Shown: positions 36,820 through 45,576 of the stretch, one piece after another | Layout of the letters: each line of letters starts with the position of its first letter | How positions within the stretch are numbered: position 1 is the first letter of the stretch | Source: Maribacter litoralis | GTDB lineage: Bacteria; Bacteroidota; Bacteroidia; Flavobacteriales; Flavobacteriaceae | Direction of reading: 5' to 3' | Length of the DNA stretch: 64,000 nucleotides | NCBI RefSeq assembly: GCF_003075045.1 | Contig: NZ_QCZD01000004.1 | Coordinates: 186,001 to 250,000, forward strand | Program-made: the position numbers and the translations under genes | Notes under the pieces: model-generated | Databases searched by the model: none | Seen by the model: only the letters and a program-made list of their open reading frames with translations | What the model was told of the DNA's origin: nothing

Positions 36820-37404
36820 CTATCGATAAAAATTCATTTCATCCATATACTTCCAAACTTCTGGCGGTAGTAAAGGCTTGATATTTTTACCGATCTTATG
36901 TGCTTTTCTAATAAAGGTTGAAGAGATTTCCATAATAGGCGCACTCACCGGATGAATTTTTTCATGCCCTTTAAATTGATGCTCTATTACACCATTCGAT
37001 ATTCTTGGATATACGTAAATATTGTAGTGCTCTAATATGGTTTCATAATTTTTCCATTTATGAAGACTTTTTAAATTATCCTCACCCATAATTAAGGAAA
37101 ACTCATAGCCATTTGGATATTTTTCTTCTAAATGAACCAGTGTATTTACGGTATAATTTGGTTGCGGTAAATTAAACTCAATATTGCTAGGCTTTAACTT
37201 ATCGTACTCTTTTGTTGCTTCATAAACCATATCAAACCTTTGGTGATCGTCTAAAAGCGTTTTCTTGGTCTTAAACGGACTTTGAGGAGTTACAACAAAC
37301 CAAACCTCATCTAAATCTGAAAACTCTACCATATGGTTCGCAATGACCAAATGACCTATATGTATAGGGTTAAAGGTACCAAAGTATAAACCTACCTTCT
37401 TCAT
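36820..37404 (-). CDS. nadD: Nicotinate-nucleotide adenylyltransferase
   Basis: The 194-residue enzyme shows the nucleotidyltransferase signature GTFNPIHIGHL (HxGH) near the start and ISSTFIRK near the C-terminus, both diagnostic of NadD. It makes deamido-NAD+ from nicotinate mononucleotide and ATP. It is the last gene of a compact minus-strand operon, 6 bases after gmk (37411), following yicC. Confidence 0.95.
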   Translation of the reverse strand: MKKVGLYFGTFNPIHIGHLVIANHMVEFSDLDEVWFVVTPQSPFKTKKTLLDDHQRFDMVYEATKEYDKLKPSNIEFNLPQPNYTVNTLVHLEEKYPNGYEFSLIMGEDNLKSLHKWKNYETILEHYNIYVYPRISNGVIEHQFKGHEKIHPVSAPIMEISSTFIRKAHKIGKNIKPLLPPEVWKYMDEMNFYR

Positions 37405-37410
37405 AACATA

Positions 37411-37992
37411 TTATGCTTTGTCTTCAGAAATGAAATCAGCAACCAAATCAACAGCTTCTTTTAGGGCTACATCCAAATCATAATTTTTAATGATTTTATC
37501 GAACTGAGGTGCGGTGGCCAGTTCTACCGATGCTTTTGCTATACGCATGTTGATTTTATCTTCGCTTTCGGTACTACGTTTTTTAAGTCTGATCTTTAGC
37601 TCATCTACACTAGGTGGCTTAACAAATACCGCTAACGTTTGTTCGGGAAACTTCTTTTTGATTCTTAAACCGCCCACTACGTCAATATCAAAAATAACAT
37701 TCTTGCCTTCTGCCCATAAACGCTCTACCTCACTTTTAAGCGTACCATAAAAATTATCTCTATAGACTTCTTCCCACTCCAGAAAATCATCATTTTTAAT
37801 ATGATTCTTAAATTCTGATACCGACATGAAATAATAATGTTCCTTGTTTTTTTCTTTTCCTCTTCTTGGACGGGAAGTAGCGGATACCGAAAAAGCCAAA
37901 TTCAACTCAGGTTGTGACAATAAATGCCGAACAATGGTGGTTTTACCACTACCCGAAGGTGCAGAAAAAATGATTAGTTTACCGCCTTTCAT
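37411..37992 (-). CDS. gmk: Guanylate kinase
   Basis: The 193-residue enzyme has the P-loop APSGSGKTTIVRHL at residues 11-24 and the guanylate-binding segment (SVSATSRPRRGKEKNKEHYYF). It phosphorylates GMP/dGMP. It directly abuts yicC (yicC stop at 37993, gmk start at 37992) and precedes nadD by 6 bases. The YicC-Gmk pairing is common in bacteria. Confidence 0.97.
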   Translation of the reverse strand: MKGGKLIIFSAPSGSGKTTIVRHLLSQPELNLAFSVSATSRPRRGKEKNKEHYYFMSVSEFKNHIKNDDFLEWEEVYRDNFYGTLKSEVERLWAEGKNVIFDIDVVGGLRIKKKFPEQTLAVFVKPPSVDELKIRLKKRSTESEDKINMRIAKASVELATAPQFDKIIKNYDLDVALKEAVDLVADFISEDKA

Positions 37993-38850
37993 CTATAATA
38001 CGTTTAACATTTGTTCTTTAATCTTTTCTAGCTCGTCCTTCATTTGTACCACAATCTGTTGCATTGGGGCAAAGTTGGCTTTAGAACCAATCGTATTGAT
38101 TTCACGACCTATTTCTTGAGATATAAAGCCTAGTTTTTTACCATTACTATCATCTGAACGTAATGTTTTACTAAAATAATCCAAGTGATTTGCAAGTCGT
38201 ACTTTTTCTTCGGTAATGTCATACTTTTCCAAGTAGTAAATAAGCTCTTGCTCAAACCTATTGGCATCAACATCTGCCTTAATGTCTTGCACGGCTTTCT
38301 CTAAGCGTTCCCTTATCGTAGCTTGTCTATCTGGATCAATAGCGATTACTTCTTCTAATAATTTTTTTAAAGAAGCTATTCTATCAAGAAAATCCTTTTC
38401 CAATACGCTACCTTCTTCAGACCTAAACTCATTGATTTCTTTCAAAGCTCCGACCAAAGCTTCCTTGATCGCTTTGTACTCCTCTTCATCAATATCCTCT
38501 TTATCCGTTTTCATAGCATCTGGAAAACGCAAAGCCATTTCCAACAATCTAAGGTCATCACCGGAAGCAATATTCTTTAATTGATCCATATACTGTTTTA
38601 CGGCTATCTCATTCACCTGGGTAGAAGTTTCATTACCGGTAAGCTCAACGTACAAGTTAAAATCTACCTTACCACGCAATAAAGAGTTAGCTACTAGTTT
38701 TCTTAGTTCTAATTCCTTTTCACGATAACTGGAAGGCATACGTGCATTTAAATCAATACTCTTGCTATTAAGAGATTTTATTTCAACAGTAATCTTTTTG
38801 TTAGGTAACTGAACTACATGCTTTCCGAAACCGGTCATGGATTGAATCAT
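37993..38850 (-). CDS. yicC: YicC-family endoribonuclease
   Basis: The 285-residue protein begins MIQSMTGFGK, the hallmark of YicC, and ends EIGREINTIGSKANFAPM, the conserved C-terminal DUF1732 segment. Members act as RNases that affect stress and RNA turnover. It is the first gene of the yicC-gmk-nadD operon, with a TAnnTTTG motif 22 bases upstream. Confidence 0.94.
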   Translation of the reverse strand: MIQSMTGFGKHVVQLPNKKITVEIKSLNSKSIDLNARMPSSYREKELELRKLVANSLLRGKVDFNLYVELTGNETSTQVNEIAVKQYMDQLKNIASGDDLRLLEMALRFPDAMKTDKEDIDEEEYKAIKEALVGALKEINEFRSEEGSVLEKDFLDRIASLKKLLEEVIAIDPDRQATIRERLEKAVQDIKADVDANRFEQELIYYLEKYDITEEKVRLANHLDYFSKTLRSDDSNGKKLGFISQEIGREINTIGSKANFAPMQQIVVQMKDELEKIKEQMLNVL

Positions 38851-38871
38851 AAATACTTTTTAAGATTAAGA

Positions 38872-38879
38872 CAAAGGTA
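38872..38879 (-). promoter_or_regulatory. -7 promoter motif of the yicC-gmk-nadD operon
   Basis: The reverse strand reads TACCTTTG, matching TAnnTTTG, with its end 22 bases before the ATG. No matching -33 TTG is visible. Confidence 0.48.
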
Positions 38880-38985
38880 AGGTAATTGAAAAATCTAATA
38901 TATAACCTGTTACCCTATATATGTAAAGAAGGAGCAAACAATACTAAACTCTTGTTTACCCCTTAATTATAATGTCAATTTTTAA

Positions 38986-39813
38986 TTATAGTTCCCTTAC
39001 CCAGATGTTACGATAACTTACACGGCTGTCATCACCGTGATCCTGTAACATTAAAGGACCTTTACCATGAGGTGGGTTTTTTGGCCAGCCCACGTAAGGG
39101 GTCGTACCTTTTATCTCCACATGGTCCTGTACCAACACGCCATTGTGTATAACAGTAATATCGCCAGATTTAATTTTACCGCCATCTTTATTGAATTCTG
39201 GTGCATGATAAATAATATCGTAAGTGTTCCACTCACCAGTTGGTACCGAAGCCATCGCCAAAGGCACATGTTGTTTATAAATGGAACCTACTTGTCCGTT
39301 TACATAAGTAGGATTATCATTTTGATCAAGAACTTGTACTTCATAAATACCGTTTAGAAACACACCACTATTGGCTCTATTTTGCCCTTCTCTCTGCACA
39401 GGTAATGGAGATTTCCATTCAATGTGCAATTGTATATCGCCAAAATTCTGTTTGGTCTGTATGTTTCCGGTTTTATCATTAACCGTCATACTACCATCTT
39501 TGTTCAAATGCCATTTGGCTGCCGTACTATCGTTAGTGCTTATCCAATTATCAAGACTTGTACCATCAAATAACACGATAGCATCACTAGGTGCAGACCC
39601 TTTTTCACCAGGTTTTACCACCGGCACTTTAGGCTCATAAAATTCAGTTTCCTCTGGCTTTGTAGGTTCATCGCCCATGTACTCCTCATAAACGATTACA
39701 CTATCCTTTACTTTAGCATCCATAGTGCCAACAACATCTGCCGGAACTTTTTCTTGACATGATACCACCCCTAAGGCAGCAACAAGTGCCAATATTGTAT
39801 ATTTATTTTTCAT
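38986..39813 (-). CDS. DUF1080 lipoprotein (3-keto-disaccharide hydrolase-like), copy 1
   Basis: The 275-residue protein has a lipobox (VVSC, Cys19) and then a low-complexity Pro/Glu/Val linker. The DUF1080 fold follows, similar to LamG/concanavalin: IVLFDGTSLDNWISTND, WHLNKDGSMTVNDKTG, DIQLHIEWKSP and NSGVFLNGIYEVQVLDQ, ending in PLMLQDHGDDSRVSYRNIWVREL. Experimentally studied members of this family cleave 3-keto-glycosides by elimination. It is in the same operon as the second DUF1080 gene and an epimerase, with 12-base gaps. The two copies differ outside the core, so they may have different substrates. Confidence 0.9.
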   Translation of the reverse strand: MKNKYTILALVAALGVVSCQEKVPADVVGTMDAKVKDSVIVYEEYMGDEPTKPEETEFYEPKVPVVKPGEKGSAPSDAIVLFDGTSLDNWISTNDSTAAKWHLNKDGSMTVNDKTGNIQTKQNFGDIQLHIEWKSPLPVQREGQNRANSGVFLNGIYEVQVLDQNDNPTYVNGQVGSIYKQHVPLAMASVPTGEWNTYDIIYHAPEFNKDGGKIKSGDITVIHNGVLVQDHVEIKGTTPYVGWPKNPPHGKGPLMLQDHGDDSRVSYRNIWVREL

Positions 39814-39825
39814 ATTAAAACGCTC

Positions 39826-40566
39826 TTAAAGTTCTTTGATTTTTAAATTTCTGAACGATACTACATTGTGGTGATCTTGCAATCCGATCTTACCAGTAGT
39901 ATACTTACCAAATCCGTCCCAACCGGCAAACTTAGACTTGGCAACCATAGCATCCCACTCATCATTAGCTACCGGAAATGATACCGTTTCAGTACCATTT
40001 AAAGTTACACTACCCTTGTTTTCTTTATGATTAACGGTAATTACCATGGTATTCCATTCACCTACCGGCTTAGTGACATCTTTAGCCGGGGCAACCATAT
40101 CATACAAAGCCCCTGCTTGATGTGTTGTACCAGCCTTGGCATCTGGGTGCTTATCGTTATCTAAAATTTGTATTTCAGGACCTGTTTGGTATCCCGTACC
40201 AAATTTTTCATCTTCACTTACACCCCAGAATACACCACTATTGCCTGCTTCAGAGATTTTCCAGTCTAGTGTTAATACAAAATCGGTATACTCTTTTCTA
40301 GTTACAAGATCGTGGTTCTTTTGCTCTTCACCTTCAGCTGGTGGTGTATACACCAAAGCATCACCTTCTATTTGCCAAGCATCACTTACTCCGTCTGTTT
40401 TAAACTCTTTCCATTGATCTAACGAAGTACCGTCAAACAACACTTCCCATTCATCTTCAACCGCTTTAACCTCTTCTACCACAGCGGTTTCAACTTTCTC
40501 CTTCTTCTCTTCCTTACATGCTACCACTGCCAATAAACAAGCGGTACTTACTAATAACTTCTTCAT
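39826..40566 (-). CDS. DUF1080 lipoprotein (3-keto-disaccharide hydrolase-like), copy 2
   Basis: The 246-residue protein has a lipobox (VVAC, Cys17) followed by charged repeats (KEEKKEKVETAVV). The DUF1080 core is VLFDGTSLDQWKEFKTDG, ALVYTPPAEGEEQKNHD, FVLTLDWKISEAGNSGVFWG and PEIQILDNDKHPDAKAGTTH, ending GKIGLQDHHNVVSFRNLKIKEL. It lies between the epimerase and the other DUF1080 gene. Family function is 3-keto-glycoside cleavage, which I infer here. Confidence 0.9.
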   Translation of the reverse strand: MKKLLVSTACLLAVVACKEEKKEKVETAVVEEVKAVEDEWEVLFDGTSLDQWKEFKTDGVSDAWQIEGDALVYTPPAEGEEQKNHDLVTRKEYTDFVLTLDWKISEAGNSGVFWGVSEDEKFGTGYQTGPEIQILDNDKHPDAKAGTTHQAGALYDMVAPAKDVTKPVGEWNTMVITVNHKENKGSVTLNGTETVSFPVANDEWDAMVAKSKFAGWDGFGKYTTGKIGLQDHHNVVSFRNLKIKEL

Positions 40567-40578
40567 ATATCCTCGTTT

Positions 40579-41631
40579 TTAAAGTCCTAACATTTTCTTC
40601 AACATTTCCTTATCAATATCTGCACCGGCAAAATCATCAAAAGTTTTTTCTGTAGCTTCTATAATATGATCTTGTATAAACTTAGCTCCTTCACGAGCTC
40701 CTTGTTCAGGACTTTTTATGCAACATTCCCATTCCATAACTGCCCAAACGTCGCAACCGTATTGGGTCAATTTAGAAAAAATCGTCTTAAAATCTATTTG
40801 CCCATCACCTAAAGAACGGTATCTACCGGCTCTATCGCCCCAGTCGTTATAACCGCCAAAAGCACCTTTTTTACCTGTAGGATTAAACTCTGAATCTTTT
40901 ACGTGAAAAGATTTTATAAACTCATGGTAATGATCGATATAGGTAATGTAGTCTAACTGCTGTAATACGAAATGACTTGGATCATAAAGAATATTTACTC
41001 TTTTATGATTTCCGGTAGCTTCTAGAAAACGTTCAAAGGTATCACCATCATGCAAATCTTCACCTGGGTGAATTTCATAACAAACATCTACACCTTCTTT
41101 ATCAAAATGATTTAATATCGGTGTCCACCTTTTTGCCAACTCTTCAAAACCCATTTCCACTAGACCTGCTGGTCGTTGTGGCCAAGGATGCATGGTATGC
41201 CATAACAGAGATCCAGAAAAAGTAGCATGGGCATTTAACCCTAATCGTCTACTGGCCGTAGCAGCTTTTTTTACCGTTTCTACCGCCCATTCTGTTCTAG
41301 CTTTTGGGTTACCATGAACATTTTCAGGTGCAAAAGAATCGAACATTAGATCATATGCAGGGTGTACGGCTACTAATTGTCCTTGAAGATGTGTCGAAAG
41401 TTCTGTTATCTCTAATCCGTAAGAGTTTACTTTGGCTTTGAGCTCATCGCAATAGGTTTGACTTTCAGCAGCCTTATCCAAATCGATCAGGAAACTTTCC
41501 CAAGTAGGAATCTGAATACCTTTATACCCAAGGTCAGATGCCCATTTACACATTCCGTCCAGAGAATTAAAAGGGGCTTTGCTATCTACAAACTGTGCCA
41601 AAAATACGGCTGGTCCTTTAATTGTTTTCAT
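40579..41631 (-). CDS. Sugar phosphate isomerase/epimerase (xylose isomerase-like TIM barrel), cytoplasmic
   Basis: The 350-residue protein has no signal peptide and an AP-endonuclease-2-type TIM barrel. Likely metal ligands are seen in YEIHPGEDLHD, LYDPSHF, FIKSFHVKD and AVMEWECCI. In 3-keto-glycoside pathways, proteins of this family serve as hydratase/epimerase steps, so its cytoplasmic location next to two exported DUF1080 proteins is notable. It is the first gene of the epimerase-DUF1080-DUF1080 operon, with 12-base gaps. Exact chemistry is unknown. Confidence 0.9.
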   Translation of the reverse strand: MKTIKGPAVFLAQFVDSKAPFNSLDGMCKWASDLGYKGIQIPTWESFLIDLDKAAESQTYCDELKAKVNSYGLEITELSTHLQGQLVAVHPAYDLMFDSFAPENVHGNPKARTEWAVETVKKAATASRRLGLNAHATFSGSLLWHTMHPWPQRPAGLVEMGFEELAKRWTPILNHFDKEGVDVCYEIHPGEDLHDGDTFERFLEATGNHKRVNILYDPSHFVLQQLDYITYIDHYHEFIKSFHVKDSEFNPTGKKGAFGGYNDWGDRAGRYRSLGDGQIDFKTIFSKLTQYGCDVWAVMEWECCIKSPEQGAREGAKFIQDHIIEATEKTFDDFAGADIDKEMLKKMLGL

Positions 41632-42125
41632 AAAAATATACTATCTGTTGTTTGATTTAGTTGTTGAAAAAGACACTTTATATGTGCCAAATTATCTTAT
41701 ATTTAAGAATTGTACGGAGTTCCACTCAATACATTAGAGATTTGCCATAAATATAGGGAATACCATCAGAAAAAGATAAAAATTAGCCTATGAATCAAAG
41801 CGAAATATTGGACCAAATTGTGTTAAAACTAAAATTATCTTCCTCTGGAATGCTAAGGAATTAACAGAGAAGGGCTTAAACACCCGTATTTTTAAATGTA
41901 TTATAGACTTGAATATTCTTAGGATTGTAGTGATATCATAAGATACCGTACAAAAAACATAATTTTGATCAAATAACAACCGAATACATTTAATGTCCCT
42001 CCTATTTTGAAAAAAGCAAAAATCATGGTACAGAACATATAAAGCGAGTAAATTTCAACTGTACTAAAATTTATTATAAAGAATAGCGTTTACTAAATCC
42101 TATAGAACAAATAAAATATCAATTT
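41632..42125. other. 494-base intergenic region without a recognised gene
   Basis: The region separates divergent transcription units. A minus-strand frame at 41788-41979 has no recognisable features and I do not call it. A short plus-strand frame near 41815-41940 (reading KTKIIFLWNAKELTEKG) also lacks a good start. No tRNA, terminator or TAnnTTTG motif is evident. A CAA-rich stretch lies in the leader of the minus-strand epimerase. Confidence 0.5.
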
Positions 42126-42587
42126 ATGGAGAATGCATCGGCCAGGAACATGTGGGGAAGTTATTTAAAAAACCACCTCGAGGATGTTTTTCATGAAACC
42201 CCTAAAACCATGTATTTTGGCGATAATGAAATTGACGCCAACGAAAATGCACATCTAATTAAAAGCGGAGTCAAAAAGGCTGTCTCATATGCATTGTTAG
42301 GGTTACAGAACCGTCATGAACCATTACCGAAAATAGGGGATTATATTGTTGTAACAGATTACAGCGGTGAAGCACAATGTATTATTGCAACAACGGCAGT
42401 TACACTAAAGCCTTATTTTAGTATTGATACAGCTTATGCCCAACTGGAAGCAAATGGAGATAAGTCATTGGACTACTGGAAAAAATACCATTGGGAGCTT
42501 TTTACCAGAGAGCTGGCAAAATTTGAAAGAGAACCCAGGGAAAGTATGATCGTAGTATGTCAGGAATTTAAAAAAGTGCATTCTTGA
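42126..42587 (+). CDS. ASCH-domain protein
   Basis: The 153-residue protein has the ASCH fold: AHLIKSGVKKAVSYALLGLQ, PKIGDYIVVTDYSGEAQCII, TAVTLKPYFSIDTAYAQLE, GDKSLDYWKKYHWELFTREL. ASCH domains are related to PUA and are thought to bind RNA or nucleosides; some members act as amidohydrolases or in RNA modification. It stands alone, facing a convergent oxidoreductase gene across a shared terminator. Confidence 0.85.
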   Translation: MENASARNMWGSYLKNHLEDVFHETPKTMYFGDNEIDANENAHLIKSGVKKAVSYALLGLQNRHEPLPKIGDYIVVTDYSGEAQCIIATTAVTLKPYFSIDTAYAQLEANGDKSLDYWKKYHWELFTRELAKFEREPRESMIVVCQEFKKVHS

Positions 42588-42604
42588 TCAGAAATAAATA
42601 AAAT

Positions 42605-42637
42605 AAAAAAGAGCCGCAAAATGCGACTCTTTTTTTT
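42605..42637. terminator. Bidirectional terminator between ASCH gene and Gfo/Idh/MocA gene
   Basis: Stem gagccgc/gcgactc (one mismatch) with loop aaaat is flanked by A-rich and T-rich runs, suited to both convergent genes. Confidence 0.75.
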
Positions 42638-42651
42638 ACTCTTCTATTATT

Positions 42652-43791
42652 TTAGTTTTCTAATGCGACCCAATTGTTACCACTTTTGTGAGATTCAACC
42701 GTTGCTTCAATAAAGTTCATTCCACGAACACCATCTGCCATGGTTGGGAATTCACCATCATTATAATCTTCTCCTCTAATAGCCTTTGCAACACCTTTAT
42801 AAATATTGGCCATAGAATCAAAAATACCCTCTGGGTGACCAGCTGGTAGTTTTGTACCATCTAATGACAATTCAGAATTATATGCGTGCCCTGGCTTGTA
42901 AATTTGCGTAGGTTCGGTATCACTTAACTTATACAAAAAGTTAGGTCGTTCTTGCTCCCATCTAAACGCTCCTTTTTCGCCATAAATGTTAATGGCAAGT
43001 CCGTTTTCTTCACCTGTAGCTACTTGGCTACCTCTAATTACCCCTTTTACATGATCTCCCATGCGAATAAGCACGGTACCATCAACATCCATTTGGTTAT
43101 CTTCATAAAGGTAGTTGAAATCACAAAGTAACTCTTTAACCTTTAATCCCGTAGTATATTCTACCATATTAAAAGCATGAACACCTATATCTCCCATGCA
43201 TGAACTAATACCCGCTTTCTTAGGATCTAATCTCCAAACAGAAGATCTTTTCTCTTTATCGTGTATAATGGTATTGATCCACCCTTGGTAATAAACGGCA
43301 TCAACCTTATGTATTTTACCTAAGGCGCCTGCTTTTATCATCTCGCGCATTTGGCGTACCATTGGGTACCCAGTATAGGTATGTGTTAGGGCAAAAACAG
43401 TTCCTGCTTTGGCATGTGCTTCTTGCAGATCTTTAGCTTCTTCCAATGTAGTGGTCATTGGTTTTTCACAAATCACGCTAAAGCCATTATCCAATAACTT
43501 CTTTGCCATTGGGTAGTGTAAAAAATTGGGGGTAAGTATAGAACACACCTGTATACGTTCATCTTCTGGCAACTTTAGTTCCTCCTCAATAAGCGTATCA
43601 AAATCTTTGTAAATCCTATTAAGAGGTACATCTATTTCTTTAGCAAAAGCTATACTATCTTCATGATCCGGGTTAAAAACAGCTCCGGTAATTTGATAAT
43701 TATCATTTATAAAAGAAGCTACTCTATGTAAAACTCCAATAAGAGAATCTCCTCCTCCACCTAATATTCCTAATCGTATTTTCTTTGGCAT
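42652..43791 (-). CDS. Gfo/Idh/MocA-family NAD(P)-dependent oxidoreductase
   Basis: The 379-residue protein starts with a Rossmann nucleotide-binding segment (LGILGGGGDSLIGVLHR). It has the catalytic-lysine EKP motif (SVICEKPMTTTLEEA), the conserved GDIGVHAFNMVEY segment, and the GFO_IDH_MocA_C region. The family oxidises sugars at C3 (glucoside 3-dehydrogenases) or inositols. Without a signal peptide it is cytoplasmic. It follows the NupG-like permease after 94 bases and is the last gene of a minus-strand unit with DinB and a secreted epimerase. Confidence 0.93.
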   Translation of the reverse strand: MPKKIRLGILGGGGDSLIGVLHRVASFINDNYQITGAVFNPDHEDSIAFAKEIDVPLNRIYKDFDTLIEEELKLPEDERIQVCSILTPNFLHYPMAKKLLDNGFSVICEKPMTTTLEEAKDLQEAHAKAGTVFALTHTYTGYPMVRQMREMIKAGALGKIHKVDAVYYQGWINTIIHDKEKRSSVWRLDPKKAGISSCMGDIGVHAFNMVEYTTGLKVKELLCDFNYLYEDNQMDVDGTVLIRMGDHVKGVIRGSQVATGEENGLAINIYGEKGAFRWEQERPNFLYKLSDTEPTQIYKPGHAYNSELSLDGTKLPAGHPEGIFDSMANIYKGVAKAIRGEDYNDGEFPTMADGVRGMNFIEATVESHKSGNNWVALEN

Positions 43792-43885
43792 TTTTGTTGT
43801 TGTTTAAATTGTAAAATATTATTTATTAAATCTGTTAGGTTCTTAAACCATTAAAAATTTGAGGCATTTAAATTAAAGAATTTAT

Positions 43886-45115
43886 CTAAGACTGGTAATC
43901 TATTTTTTCCGTTTTAAAGAAAATAGCGAATAAAATAAATACAGTTAACGCAAAACCAGCAGGATACAACCAAATGGTTTGCCAAAGATGTTCTCCATCA
44001 TTTATTAGATATGCAGTCGATATTTTTCCTGCCACCCAAAAACCTATTAGCATACCTACTCCATAAGTTGCCAATGTAATAAGACCTTGGGCAGAACTTT
44101 TAAATTTATCGCCTGCTTTACTGTCTGTATAAATTTGTCCGGAAACAAAGAAAAAATCATAACATATACCGTGAAGTGCAATACCAACAATCAGCATAAA
44201 ACCAAGTTCATCGACATCGCCAAATGCAAATAACAAATAACGAACGACCCAAGCTGCCATAGCAACAAGAATAGTTTTCTTGAACCCGAATTTTGTGAAA
44301 AAATATGGTAGCAACAACATAAATGCAATTTCTGAAACTTGCCCTAATGTCATTTTACCTGTGGGATTGTTCATACCAATCTCTACCAAAAAGGGATTAG
44401 CGTTCTGATAGTAGAAAGCCAATGGAATACATATTAAGACCGAAGAAATAAAAAATATAAAAAAGTTCTTATCCTTAAATAAACTCAAAGAATCTAAACC
44501 TAATATTTCTTTAATATTGACATCTCCGGTACTTGCTGCCCTTGGAGGCGTTTTTGGTAAGGTAAAACTAAAAACCCCCAATATTAATGATGCTATAGCA
44601 GTCATTAAAAACGTATTTCTAAGTAAGCCTTGCCCAATATTCTCGCCTTGATCCCAGTGGAATATATAACTAATGGAAAGACCGGCGATGATCCACCCTA
44701 AAGTGCCAAAAACACGAACCATAGAAAACTCTTTGGCAGGGTTCTTCATTTGGTTAAACGACACCGAATTAACCAATGCCAAGGTCGGCATATACAATAT
44801 CATATACGCCAATACCAAAATATAGAAACCATCGAATGCGGTACTTTGGTACATGAAATACATTAGAACAGCCCCAAGAACATGTAAAATTCCTAAAATT
44901 CTTTCTGCGTTAAAATATCTATCAGCTATTATCCCAATTACAAAGGGAGCAATAATAGCTCCCCATGATTGTGTAGAAAATGCCAATGCTATTTCGCCAT
45001 CTGTCGCTCTTAGATTATTTCCTAAAAAAGTACCTAGTGTAACAAACCAAGCACCCCAAATAAAAAATTCTAAAAACATCATAAAGCAAAGTTGTACCCT
45101 GACTTTATTTTTCAT
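43886..45115 (-). CDS. NupG-like nucleoside/sugar MFS permease
   Basis: The 409-residue protein has 12 predicted TM segments and the nucleoside:H+ symporter (NHS) N-terminus: LCFMMFLEFFIWGAWFVTLG and TDGEIALAFSTQSWGAIIAP. The family imports nucleosides in E. coli, but Bacteroidota members often sit beside sugar oxidoreductases and epimerases, as here, so a sugar or keto-sugar substrate is likely by context. It directly abuts DinB (start at 45115 and DinB stop at 45116). Substrate is inferred. Confidence 0.88.
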   Translation of the reverse strand: MKNKVRVQLCFMMFLEFFIWGAWFVTLGTFLGNNLRATDGEIALAFSTQSWGAIIAPFVIGIIADRYFNAERILGILHVLGAVLMYFMYQSTAFDGFYILVLAYMILYMPTLALVNSVSFNQMKNPAKEFSMVRVFGTLGWIIAGLSISYIFHWDQGENIGQGLLRNTFLMTAIASLILGVFSFTLPKTPPRAASTGDVNIKEILGLDSLSLFKDKNFFIFFISSVLICIPLAFYYQNANPFLVEIGMNNPTGKMTLGQVSEIAFMLLLPYFFTKFGFKKTILVAMAAWVVRYLLFAFGDVDELGFMLIVGIALHGICYDFFFVSGQIYTDSKAGDKFKSSAQGLITLATYGVGMLIGFWVAGKISTAYLINDGEHLWQTIWLYPAGFALTVFILFAIFFKTEKIDYQS

Positions 45116-45559
45116 TTATCTTTTATAATAAACATAATCGAAGCCAATTGGCTCTTCCCCATTTTCTCTTACATCTACGGCAATTTGCCCTCGATGATTT
45201 GTAGAATGATTTATGATATGAAATAGAATATCTTGCAAGGTATTTGTAAATAAACGCCCTTCGGTATTCTCATAATCAATACGCTTATCGAAATTATCGG
45301 CATTAGAAACTATATCAAAAGAAGTTCGCTGATTTTCGTAATGAATATCTGCCCAATCTTTTACCTCATGCTCTTGCCAAATTTGAAATTCGCTAGCTTT
45401 ATTCAAAATTCTAGCGTTCCAAATATGATGCGCATTTAATATATGACTGAACAGCCGAACGGTGTTTGGCGGTACCGTGTTCATCACCAAACATTGTTCG
45501 ATCAGTTTTTTGTTACAGTGAAAATTATAGTCGAAAATTTCATTAAAAAAAGCGTCCAT
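45116..45559 (-). CDS. DinB-family protein
   Basis: The 147-residue protein is a four-helix DinB/YfiT-type bundle with three His candidate metal ligands: LFSHILNAHHIWNARIL and IINHSTNHRGQI. DinB proteins act as metal-dependent thiol transferases or have unknown roles. It lies between the NupG-like permease and the secreted epimerase with 0- and 17-base spacings, so its presence in this sugar operon is unusual. No pathway role can be assigned. Confidence 0.87.
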   Translation of the reverse strand: MDAFFNEIFDYNFHCNKKLIEQCLVMNTVPPNTVRLFSHILNAHHIWNARILNKASEFQIWQEHEVKDWADIHYENQRTSFDIVSNADNFDKRIDYENTEGRLFTNTLQDILFHIINHSTNHRGQIAVDVRENGEEPIGFDYVYYKR

Positions 45560-45576
45560 AAATCATATCCTAAAGA

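Noticed and set aside
41788..41979. 63-residue minus-strand frame in the gap
   Set aside because: No start context, hydrophobic segment, domain or neighbour logic; likely chance in AT-rich DNA.
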